A DNA stretch of 64,000 bases from Esteya vermicola (Eukaryota; Ascomycota; Sordariomycetes; Ophiostomatales; Ophiostomataceae), in NCBI GenBank assembly GCA_002778215.1, contig PCDM01000002.1, positions 1,054,001 through 1,118,000 on the forward strand. Direction: 5' to 3'. Positions within the stretch are counted from its first letter, which is position 1. Each line of letters opens with the position of its first letter. Below are positions 9,926-20,164 of the stretch, piece by piece. The notes under the pieces are model-generated. The model was not told the origin of the DNA. It was given only the letters and a program-made list of their open reading frames with translations, and did no database searches. Both the position numbers and the translations under genes were made by a program.

Positions 9926-12900
9926 TCATAGATTTGCCCAGTTGGCGTAATAGCTGAGCTTATTACATGATAGTAGGCTTGGGTTCTGATATTTTATAAC
10001 ATCACGAAGCTTATCCAGGAACTCCTTCCAGCTCGTCTCGCATTTCTCTCCCGTCTTCTGCGGAACGTCAGGAAATACGTCCCACGGTGAGATAAAGTGA
10101 TATTTCTGACGCTCCGTAGCCATGCCCTTCAGAAGTGCCCGCATGGTGGGGTACGAATGCAGCTTTTCTGGCTGGTCGTCCGACTCCGCGAGCCACGTGT
10201 GGGCAAACTCGAGGATGTTGGCGGTGATGCCCACTGCTACTGGCGTGGCAAAGGACGTGCCCGACAGGTACACAGTCTCGCCCTTCCAGACAGACTCGAT
10301 GCCCAGACCGACGGTGGAAAAGTTGTCACTGGCAGGCTAGGGGTTCGGGTTGAAAGTGGCTGGCGTGCTATATCCATCCGAGGCGTGGATACAAATCACA
10401 CCCGGGTGGCATGCCGGGAAGGCCCGTGGCTGTAAGCCTCCCTCGTTGGCCGCGGCCGCAAAGACAAGCTTGTTGCACCTCACAGCCTCGCTGATGGCGC
10501 TGGCGACGGATGGGATTGTCTTTTTCATGCCAAAAGACATGGTGATGATGTCAGCGTCGATGGTTTTGGTGGCCCAGTTTATCGCCTGTAGATGTTAGAC
10601 GAGAGTGACCCGAGTCTCGTGCAGAAGCAAAGGTATTGGGGAGGGGCCTCACTTACATCCACTATATCTTGGACTCTGCTCTCATCCAAGTCTTTGCTGT
10701 CGCAAATCTTAGCAATGTAGATCTCCGAGAAGGGCGCTATTTCGAGAAGCAGGCGAGTGACATGTGTCCCATGGCCATACGAGTCGCGATAGTTTTCTCG
10801 TGCCGTCCCTGCCGGACTCCATCCGGAACGGATCCGTTTCTTGTTGATGGCACCCTTGATGGTAGGGTCGCTGACGTCATCCACCCCGGAGTCGAGAACG
10901 GCAATCTTGACCCCCACCGCTGGTTGTTTTCTTGCCTTGCGTATCGCTTTTAGAGGGTCGATGTACTGCTCTCTGAACAGATCCAGCTTTTCCAGGAATT
11001 TGATGTATGAAGTAATATCACTATCGAGAGCGGTTAGCTGCCAGTCCGCAAGGCCAGACGATATATATGCTACAGTATAGCCTCGGATGGTGGACGGAGC
11101 CGGGTTCTCATCAACCGACCTTTTGCTCGTAACGCCACCATCGTCAAAGAGACGCAGAACGGACACCCTCGAAGGCAGTTCTGGAACGGAAACACGCGCT
11201 ATATGGAGCTGCATTGGGGCTTGTGACCGCGGGGAGACTGGAACGGTGACCTGCGTGTCGGTGCCTCTGGCCGGATCGGACGGCCGGGCGGGGCTGGCGG
11301 GCGGCGTGGGGAAAGACTGGTTTTCGGGCTGTTTGTCGACTTGGAAATGGAGGTCGACACGCTCCGGGGGGGTCGAGGACCACAGCTCGTAGCTTTTTCG
11401 GAGGTTGGAAATGATTTTGCTGCTAATAAGCCCTTGCGCCTTCTTCTGTCGTGCTGGCCCCGGGGCTGTGCCAACCAGTTCAATGCCAAAGTCCAGACAA
11501 GCTTCAACGGCTTCTAGGTAGACACTGTCCTTGCCGTCTTGCATCTCTCGCTTTACAATTGCTCGCAGGTGATTGCGGAGCTCGGAACTCTTGCGAGGTT
11601 CCGACGCGGGGTCTCTGCTGGTCATATGGCTTCCGACCTGAAGCTCGACAAGAATCTCGGCAAGGGCGAGCCACATGGGATAGTATAGCTGCTTGAGCGA
11701 CCCACGCTGCTGCAGAGAGCCGCCCACCACCGTCTCCGTATGCAAAGAGCAGCACACGTAAGGATTGTGCCGGCGGTGAACCAAGTTGGTGGTGGAATTC
11801 ACGTTGCTACTGAGAAAGAATATATTATCCGCATTCCAGCTGCAGGCGCCCCATGGCCCGTCAAATAAGTAAAACAAAGAGGAAGCAAGGTTGAGGGCTA
11901 ACAGATATCTGTCACTCCACGAATATGCCGTTTGGCCATCTCCCGCGAAGAGGGTAAAGGCGTTGCTGTCCAACAGGGTTCGCATGGTAACGGTAGTATT
12001 GGCCGATGGAAATGATAGCTTGAGAGGTGGATTCATTCGGAAACTCGACCGATTGAAGGACATGACGGGGGCCTGGCTGTACTCGTTGGCGAACTCGACG
12101 ATCGTGCATATTGTTTCGTCTGCGTGGGCTGAAGTTGCTGACTTGGAAGGTTTCCTATCACAACCCATGATTCAGTGTCTCGGTAGTTGATGCTCGTCAG
12201 TTCGGTTGCCGCCCCTGCTTACTCACCAATGTGTTTCTTGCCACTTTGTGAAATCCGAACTGGGGCAGGGAGATACAAAGAGACTGAATTTTCCACCGTG
12301 TGAGCTCGTAGCGTGACTGGGTTCGGTAGTGCCGAAGCCGTCCAGTTGGAGCATGACCTTGTGTGAACATGCGGACGCGATATCTTTTAGGTGTCCATAC
12401 AATTGCTCAAGAGACGTCCGGATTTTGGTTTCTACGGTCGAGTTCAGGCCTATGATGCCATGGCTGGTGTGTCTGATGGATATCGTAGAGTTCAGATGAT
12501 GAGCCCGGGCATTGTCGCCCTCCAAGGCCACATTCATTTCTGTAAAGGCTTGCGTCGTCTTCTCCAGGCTCTTGGCGCTGATCTGTCGGCTTGGTTGCAG
12601 GCCTGTTGTGGTGACGTTCTGGATGACCGACTCTAAGCCAGCCCAGGACAGCGTGCCAGATCAGCAAATGTGGGGAGGCCGTGGCATATGTATATATAAT
12701 TTACTCACCGAGATCGGCGCCAAACTCCTTCTCTAGGCGAGCCCTTACGCGTTCTGCCAGTTTATTTTGAGCCCCAGCGTTCTTCGAATCCCATAAGCCG
12801 CGGCTTCCATTCATGGCCACGTTGTGATTCAAGGTCCTGGCTTCATACTCGGCGAAAGCGCATAACCTCTGGCACTCTCCACCATCACTGCCAGAGGAAG

Positions 12901-13054
12901 ACTCCAGGTCACTGTCGTCATCCTCGTCATCCTCGTCACCCTCATCACCTTCATCGCTGTCATCGCTCGTGCTGTTGCTCAGGCCATCCACGCCGATAGC
13001 AAAAGCGCCCAGAAATACCTGCGCACCTGTCTGTATGAGATAGTACAATCCCAT
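9926..13054 (-). pseudogene. DUF7580-S8 subtilisin-like protease gene with premature stop (HET-Q2-like architecture)
   Basis: Four exons, 13054-12709, 12632-12227, 12154-10657 and 10585-9926, splice cleanly in phase (donors GTGAGT, GTGAGT, GTAAGT). The N-terminal half resembles DUF7580 (a KVMLQLDGFGTT segment, FSLFVSPC, YLLALNLASSLFYLFDGPW, NADNIFFLS). The C-terminal half is a subtilase: catalytic Asp in KIAVLDSGVDD (about 672), His in YGHGTHV (about 712), oxyanion Asn in AAAANEGG (about 797) and Ser in LSGTSFATP (about 861). A TAG at 10337-10339 (codon about 833) interrupts the frame between Asn and Ser; the frame then stays open for 136 more codons with conserved subtilase sequence. As written, the product is about 832 aa and lacks the nucleophile. 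It could be a real nonsense allele, readthrough or a base error. It adjoins a gasdermin-like gene, the arrangement known for HET-Q1/HET-Q2. Confidence 0.8.
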
Positions 13055-13544
13055 CGCGTCGCTTCAGAGCTGAGTACAGGACACTTGCCAGTCGATAGGT
13101 ACAGAACGGGCTTGTCGGGGGAGGTTCATGAGGCTTCTACGGCCGTCGATGGCACGGATAAGATCCCGCAGAATGGTCAAGAGATAGAACCCAGCGGTCG
13201 CCCACTTGTGCACAAAACTTTGGTGCCGCTCTCTGCGAATCAGAGCATTGCAGATTCAAAGCCCTGAACTAATCAAATTCATTGAGGCAAACTCGGGCAG
13301 TCTGATGGAAATGCAGATATGCAGATGGACTATGATAGGTCTCGAGGCGCCCGAGAAGAGATGCCGTTGGGCACCAAGGACATGGCCCAATTCATGAACC
13401 TGGCAGGCTGGTCGGGGATGACTCCAGGTTATGTGACCTGAGATTCTCTTTGTTTTCTTTTTTGCACCCTTACATTAATGGCAACTCTCACACCCCGAGA
13501 GCCTGCTATGATGAGGGGTTGAGAGCCCTCTCCTCCGCGAAGCC
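13055..13544. other. Divergent promoter region of S8 and C2H2 genes
   Basis: Shared upstream region of about 490 bases between the minus-strand S8 gene and the plus-strand C2H2 protein gene. No coding potential or repeat is recognised. Confidence 0.5.
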
Positions 13545-15326
13545 ATGGAGCCAAGACCGGACAAGCCAGAAAACCTGGCCGAAGACGTCAGTACATCGGA
13601 GCTCGAAAGGCAGCCAATCTATACCGTGGCCCATGAATGTGTCACGCTATTTGCACAGTGTCCCCGTGAGCCAGCCGGCGAAGTTGGGGACACGATCTCG
13701 ACAAGCCACAGACGTTTCCGCTCCTGGGCGGCCTATCTCGGTGTCTTCGCCATGGAGAGCGCAAGCCTGGACACTCGCCTCCGATTCGAGCCTGAGATCC
13801 GAGACCTGGCCATGCTGCTTCTCCATGTCCTTCATGATGATCTGCAGCGCGGTAAGTGCACTCTCCCAGAAAAAAAAAACTGGTCTGGAATGCGTTCTTC
13901 TGACCACACAACACTCTCCCAGTGATCCGGCTGGCTTCCAGAAAAAAACTCTTCCGCATCAACTCCGTCCCTAGAGGGAACGCGGCCGCCGAACCCCCTA
14001 CTCATACTGCCCCTGTGCTGTCCAAAGAGGCCAAGGGCGCCCTCTTTGGCATCGTGGGGTCCATTGACAGGCTGCACCGCCTTGCCGTCAGGATCCGCAT
14101 CTCAAAGGACGATGAGAAACTGGAGCAGCGAGTCGCCGCGTTCGCTAGAACGTTGCCGCCAGACAGACTTGACAGGATCATCTGGTCGATATTGCAGCAC
14201 AAGTTTCCGCAGGCGGACGAGGGTCTGATCGACAAACTGACCAAGAGCATTGTCTTTCGCCGTCACTACCTCCTCTACCAGCGCTCCCACCACCAGAAAT
14301 TGAGTCTCGTCCGGCGTCCACGGGCTGTGCATCACGACAGCTCCAAATGGTGGGTGCGGCACGTCGACGAGGACTTGAAGCCCTTCGTTTGCATATCCGA
14401 GGAATGCTCCCAGTCGTTGCACTACTTCCACACCTTTTCTTCGTGGCTCGAGCACATGAATGCGGAGCACGAACCACAGTGGCCTATGCTGATCTATCCC
14501 CGAGAGAGGGGTGGCGGTGTACCATTTCTCCGTGTCGGGACAGCAAATTTCCCAGTGCAGAGCTGTTCAGGCAGCATCTAGAGGCGGTGCACTCGGATGA
14601 CCTCGAAGCCGCCGACAGGGACCTTGCTGAAGAGAGCAGTAAGTTTCCCCTACCCCGGAGCAGCGATATATGCCCCCTGTGCCAGGAGTCCATCGTCCAA
14701 GCACTGTCTGTCCATCAGGACGGTAATGAGACGGCGGAGGCTCATGACACAAGTATGGACACAACCGACGAGGCCGAGGCGAGTGGCAAGAATCACAAAG
14801 CTGAGGAAAGCAAAGGCCATCCAGTGACGAGGGTGAGGCTTTCCGGCGAAAGCGCTCAGCCTAGGGAAAGGGGGGACTCGGAGAGTCAAAGTAACCCAAA
14901 GTCTGCCCCCATCAGCCAGTCCAACATGAAGATGGCCAAACACATTTCTGAACACCTGAAGAATATCTCATTTCTCTCTCTACGTGGTCTTGAACCGAAT
15001 GAGGGGGACGAGAATTCGCATGGCTCGGCGTCCAGGGTCGAAGGGAGTGACCGGTCGAATGTGAATGAATGTCGCAGCGGGCCGGCCGAATCCCCCATCC
15101 CCCCCGAGCCGTGTATTCACGTGGTATGTGATTCCATGGTCTTTTGAAGCAGACATCCTATTTGTTGATTGCTGACCTGTGACTTCAGAGTTGGGGGGAA
15201 GAGGAAGAAATGGATTTGAATGGCTGGGAGGGATCTCGTAACGTCTTGGACCAGTCTGTGATCAGGAACAGCAAGGGAAGAGGCTCCGGTACCTACGATA
15301 CTATAGGAATGGGGAGCTACGGGTAG
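13545..15326 (+). pseudogene. C2H2 zinc-finger protein gene with frameshift
   Basis: Exon 1 starts MEPRPDKPENLAEDVST and ends near 13851 (donor GTAAGT after DDLQR); exon 2 continues from about 13921 with VIRLASRKKL. The sequence follows a common fungal family: an N-terminal helical region (RFRSWAAYLGVFA), a GIVGSIDRLHRLAVRIR helix, a WWVRHVDEDLKPFVC finger (C-x4-C...H-x4-H), a second finger WRCTISPC...RQHLEAVH, a Cys pair DICPLC, and a late MAKHISEHLKNISFLSLRG segment. Between the first and second fingers (about 14500-14515) the frame changes by two bases at a GAGAGAG run; removing one GA unit in thought restores the conserved PREGW continuity. The 3' end (donor GTATGT near 15123, acceptor near 15188) closes at TAG 15326. 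This is a broken or miscalled gene, divergent from the S8 gene. Confidence 0.6.
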
Positions 15327-15687
15327 GTGAGGATTCCAGGAGGATGAGGCTTCCGAAGAGAGCTTGTCCTCATCAAGTCTCTCCAGCAGTGTCATCACTG
15401 GTTTAAATTGGTCTATGTCATCGTCCAGACTATTTCCACCCTGGCGCGATGGAAACGACTTGTTTAATGAGGTCCAAATCCATCGACCACCCGTGGATGC
15501 CCAGTTTGTGGACACGTTTCGCTGCCCATACTGTCGCCTGCTACTCCCAAGCAGCCTGGCGCAAGACGAAATAAAATGGAAGTATGTGGTCTCTCAACAC
15601 AGTTTCTTTGTCGCCGGACAATTTCACTACCTGTAGACCTAGATAGAAAGAAATCAACCAATTATACATCTACACAATTTTTACTGA
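15327..15687 (+). other. Decayed 3' remnant of the C2H2 gene
   Basis: An open stretch from about 15338 to 15636 encodes acidic Ser-rich sequence and then FRCPYCRLLLPSS followed by EIKWKYV. This resembles the start of one more Cys-pair finger of the same protein family and then stops. It is out of frame with the upstream gene end. It ends about 50 bases before a 303-bp repeat, so the gene was probably longer and was cut by the repeat insertion (inference). Confidence 0.45.
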
Positions 15688-15990
15688 TGTCGGTCAGCCG
15701 GCTAGAATAAATATCAATGCGCGCTTGTGAAGTCACCGGTGACCCTGTACGTCCGCAGGTGGTGCCTACGGGAGGTGTACAATGGTCTATTGGTGATACT
15801 TCTTATGATTGTTGTCTTCGTCTAAGTCTACGTCTATGGGACAGTCTGATTAAGTAGACGTAGAGACTTCTGTGCGGTGGAGCCTCATTTCAGTCCTTCT
15901 GGACCTATAGGGGGCCCCTGCCGGTCACACTACGTATCACGTGTCCTCCCCCTTCGACGTATTCGTCTAGTCTCTACTCGTATACCGACA
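15688..15990 (+). repeat. 303-bp LTR-like repeat, left copy
   Basis: Begins TGTCGGTCAGCC and ends TATACCGACA, so it has TG...CA ends with a short terminal inverted repeat (TGTCGG/CCGACA), as in LTRs. A near-identical copy of exactly the same length lies in inverted orientation at 17569-17871. No convincing target-site duplication flanks either copy. Shorter relatives occur at 26265-26322 and about 39634-39726. Confidence 0.85.
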
Positions 15991-16122
15991 CTTTTAACTA
16001 TAACTGTTCTGACATTATACAAGCTTAGTTTAGTATTTAAACTTTAATATCTTTTTTATACAACTTTGTATGGTAGCTTTCCGCCGGAGCTGCCCCTGGT
16101 TTGCTCAAGTCAGAGCTGCGTC

Positions 16123-17387
16123 TTAATCCGTCTTTTTCTCGTTTGTCACCCCCCCAAAATGTGTCTGTGCTAGCATCTCGTCGCGGTCCCAGACATTCCA
16201 CAAGGCTGCCCCTGCGGGACCTACGACAATGAATCTCAGGGCCGACTTGACGGTGGCTCGGGTCACGGCGGTCACGTTCTTCTCCGCAACGTAGACCTGG
16301 TACAGCGACCAGAGAAGCATGGCCGAGGTTGAGCAGTACATGTCGTATTGCAGCAACGTCGAAATGCCCCCAATCACGTGCTCGATTGCGTGCGGGTGAA
16401 AGACGGACATGGGCACGAAGACGCTGGCGAGAGTGATGTCATGGACGTCGAGATCCGGGTAGAGTTGCTGGAGTTGTTGAGGAATAAGACAAAACCCATT
16501 GTTGTCAGATGGACAGCCGCCGTGAGGGCCAGAACAGTGGAATAGGTGAAGCGCGCACAGCTAATGTCTTGGCTCGCTGTGGATGCTCTGCGGCCGCGGA
16601 CGAGGATGCCGGCCACGCTCGAGACGAACAAGCCCAGGCCTACCCACGTGGGGAAAGCTTGCCAAAAGGCCAGCGTGCCCTGGTGGCTGGAAAAGTCGCC
16701 GAGGCCAATGAGACCCGGCCAGCCGGCAACAACGGTAGGCACGACAAAGCCAATGACAAGGGCAAGCACATAGCCAGACAGAATGTCGCTGCGTATGCGG
16801 ACGGGGTTGTCTGAGATCGAGTCGGCCTGGGCAAAAGACCCCGGCCGTAGCTGTTGGGACACCGGTGATCGCCAGACATGCAGCAGAGTGTAGATGGGTG
16901 CTACCACGCCCACAGGCACCAGTTGGTAGACTTGGGTCCATAAGGTAGTGCTTCGGGGGAGAGTTAGCATTTGTGGCCTCAATACTATCTGTATAATAAT
17001 AATAAAGTCGACAGAGAGATGGACTCACTACCAAAACACTGTTGACCTGTTCCCGTTCCGCATGCCCTCGAGCACGAGGAGCGTGTGCAGTGACAGTACC
17101 TGGCCGCAGAACACTAGCGACAAGAGCGACGTGGAAGGGTGCAGGCCATTGGCTACCGGGTAGAAGAAGCGAACAAGGGTTTGGAGAAGGCCGTCGAGCA
17201 CGGTGATGCCAGTATACCGGTCCCGGCTGGCTTGGTCGAGGGCATCCGGCAAGGGGCCGCCGGGCAGTTCGCTGAGATGTTGAAGCAGAGCCGAAGTGCC
17301 ATTGCGAAAGAGCAGGCCGAGAATCGAGGCACAGCCAAAGACAATGAGGCCTGCAAGGGTGACGGAAATGAGAAGCTTAGAGTTCAT
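16123..17387 (-). pseudogene. Multi-pass membrane protein gene, frameshifted, between inverted repeats
   Basis: Exon 1 (17387 to about 17031) starts MNSKLLISVTLAGLIVFGC, a clear membrane span, and carries RDRYTGITVLDGLLQTLV. An intron of about 60 bases leads to exon 2, which has TTLWTQVYQLVPVGVVAPIYTLLHVW, several further spans and LAFWQAFPTWVG. The pattern is that of fungal integral membrane proteins of unknown role often seen near secondary-metabolite genes (from memory, moderate). Near 16500 the frame shifts by one base in a T-run; reading continues in another frame with PDLDVHDITLASVFV and ends at 16123 after about 100 conserved-looking residues. The intact protein would have about 400 aa and 8 or more spans. 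It is the only gene inside the 303-bp inverted repeat pair. Confidence 0.6.
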
Positions 17388-17568
17388 GGTGGTTACGGCT
17401 ATTTTACGATTGTTTGCGGTTGGTTGCTGTTATGTGGTCATGGTCAGGTTTGGGAGAACTGCAGTCAAGCACCGAGAGTGTTCTACCGCCACGGGCTCGG
17501 AGAAAGAAAGCAGCGCTGTGGGGCAAGGTAAGCCGTCAGAAATAGAAGGATCCTGCAAAAATGAACCC

Positions 17569-17871
17569 TGTCGGTATACGAGTAGGGACTAGACGAATAC
17601 GTCGAAGGGGGAGGACACGTGATACGTAGTGTGACCGGCAGGGGCCCCCTATAGGTCCAGAAGGACTGAAATGAGGCTCCACCGCACAGAAGTCTCTACG
17701 TCTACTAAATCAGACTGTCCCATAGACGTAGACTTAGACTTAGACAAGAATCAACAGAAGCATCACCAATAGATCATTGTACACCTCCCGTAGGCACCAC
17801 CTGCGGACGTACAGGGTCACCGGTGACTTCACAAGCGTGCATTGATATTTATTCTAGCCGGCTGACCGACA
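17569..17871 (-). repeat. 303-bp LTR-like repeat, right inverted copy
   Basis: Reverse complement of 15688-15990 with only a few substitutions and the same 303-bp length. Together the copies bound a 2184-bp segment (15688-17871). The high identity suggests recent insertion or gene conversion. A segment with long inverted ends could also flip by recombination. Confidence 0.85.
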
Positions 17872-18594
17872 GACGTTGTATTTTCCCGCCAGGAATGAAA
17901 GGTGAGTGCAGATTTGTGGTTCTTTTTTGTTTCTTTTACCCCCTGGTTTTTTTCTCGGATCTCATGTGTTTGCGTCGTGGTATAGTTTATCGTCTGGTGG
18001 TTTACAGAGACGAGAGACCTGGTTCACACCTGGAAGCCAACGTACCTCCGTGTCACTTTTCCCGACCCTCGGGGCAATAGTTTTCGCCAGCGGCTCGTGC
18101 GCAGCATCGACTCAGATCACCTAGATGATTAATGTAGAATCAGAAATGACCAGAACCGCACGGAAGAGCGGACAATAGTAGAGGCGTAGATGTGATGTCG
18201 GTTTGTGGCTAGATGGTCGGCACAGTAGCAAAGTGCTTGCCTTTCCCGATCTTGGTATTACAAGCCGGAAATACTTGCCAAATGGGACCTGGGACATTCA
18301 CTGCCTATAAAAGTAAAAAGAGATGACCGACGTATCAGAAACCAAATTCACATGCCTGGCGGTTCTAGACGATATTGCTAGAGGTGCCGTTTTCTGGAAC
18401 TCTTCCTTACGTGATGAGCCCTTGCTTTATATAGTACCTGCGCTGATTCCCCTCTGGACCCACTTGTAGGATCACCTCCATCTTCACGTCCTATCAACTG
18501 ATCTTCCTTTTCGGTAGTGCTTTTTCATTTCCTTCTGCCTCCCTACACATCACACCTTCCGTCCCAAGCCGACAGAGCACGTCTGCCTGCCACC
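17872..18594. other. Upstream region of the kinase-like gene
   Basis: No gene is recognised. TATA-like sequences occur near 18304 (TATAAAAG) and 18429 (TATATAG). The latter lies about 165 bases before the start codon at 18595 and could serve that gene. Confidence 0.45.
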
Positions 18595-20010
18595 ATGGGG
18601 TCTCGCTTCTTTGTCACCTGCCAGCTGGGCCAACGGTTCAGGGTGGAATCCCCCTTCGTATACCAAGGGGCGGCGACCTGGAAGGTCTATGACTGGGACC
18701 AGCGGCGCATGATTTCGGTGTCCACGCCATCCTGGAATCGCAAGGATCATGACGATGAGGGCCGTGAGTTTGTCAGGAGGTCAGTCGCTCAGTTCATCGA
18801 TGACACCGACAAACTGCCAGCGGATGCCTTTCTTGCCTCCATATCCACAGAAGGTGCTCTGTTGTCGACCTCTTCCCACACCTCGAACGACAACGAGAGG
18901 GTGCCCGTCTATCCCTCGCGCGCCGACTTTCCTTTGGATGTGGCCGTCGTGCGCCGTTGTGACCTTGCCGAAAAAGACCGGCTCGGCCTGCTGGTCGATC
19001 TCACGGCCCGTCGATGCTCTGCACCCAACGAGGCGTCTCTCTTCGTGTTCAAGTATTTCATGACGATTGGAAATCGCTGCAACTTTTGGAACGAAGCGAA
19101 TTGTGTGCTGCGCATGCCGCCGCACCCTAATATTGTACCCTTTGAGGCGCTCGTGGTGGAAGCCGTCAACGGCGACGACAAGGTTGTCGGCTTTCTCACG
19201 CGATACGTAGCTGGAGAGACGCTTTACGTGAAGAAGAATCGCATGTTCAAGCTGAAGTATCTCGAGCAATTGATTGATGTAACAAGTTTATTTCCTTTTT
19301 CCTTTTCTCTTGCCTTTGTTTTGCTATACCCACCTACTACCCCTCGACGAGTTCTGCTAGCCGGCTAATATAAAACTTTTTATTTCCAGGCTGTCGACTA
19401 TCTCAACCTGCAATTAGGAATTGTCCACGGCGACATCTGTCCCTGGAATCTGCTCATCGATGCAGAGACTGATAGTATCCAGCTCTTTGACTTCAACTCT
19501 AGCGCCAAGCTGGGCTGGGATGGCGACGAGGAAGGGTTTTTTGCCTACGACCACGAACGCAACGACGTGAAATTTGTCATTTTCACCCTCTATGAGATTA
19601 TTACGCGCGCGTATGAGGACTCCTTCCGGAGCGAATACTACCCGCACGAGCTGGACGAGGGTAAGCTGCTGCGCAAGCGGACATGGACGAAGCATCCAGA
19701 CACGCAGCTGGACCAGCCCGTCACCGCCTACCGCCGTGTCCTCAAAGAATGGACAGAGCGCCGCAAGAAGACCGACAGCACAATACAGCACTTTAGCCAG
19801 GCGGCAGAGCCCCTCGAATGGCCGCCGGTGCCGGGCGGGCCGACATACTATTACATGCGCGGATCCAACGATGCGGCGTACGAGTTTCACGCGAACTTGG
19901 TTCGGGAGGGTCGCGACATGGTGCGCTGGCAGCGTCCACCGACGCGGTCTCTGCCGCTGCCGGAAGGACAAGAGCTTCTGGCGACCGGTGAGGTTGTAGA
20001 AGGCGCTTGA
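18595..20010 (+). CDS. Fungal protein kinase-like protein
   Basis: The start codon has a strong context (CACCATGG). Two exons, 18595-19278 and 19390-20010, join in phase 0 (donor GTAACA, acceptor TTCCAG), giving 434 aa. The first 130 residues match no domain I recognise. A kinase fold follows: LFVFKYF (candidate Lys), PHPNIVPFEALV, then AVDYLNLQLGIVHGDICPWNLLID, a catalytic loop with HGD in place of HRD and a retained Asn, and LFDFNSSAKLG, where DFN replaces DFG. The retained Asp and Asn suggest phosphotransfer remains possible. Downstream comes a long charged C-terminal region. Such HGDICPWN-type proteins form a lineage-specific fungal kinase-like group; the substrate is unknown. It lies just right of the 303-bp repeat pair. 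Confidence 0.75.
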
Positions 20011-20164
20011 GAGAGGGTGATCTGTCTGCTTCGACAAGTGTATTTTCTTTACTTTTTTGCGTCATAGAAAACAAGTCCTTTGTCTCCTGAGTTCAAGGCA
20101 TTTTACTTTGAATATAAATATATTTCTATGAATATCTAGACGTAGTTTATGAGCAGTCTCCGGC

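Noticed and set aside
15688..17871. Complete LTR retrotransposon
   Set aside because: The repeats are inverted, not direct, and no gag, protease, RT or integrase sequence lies between them.
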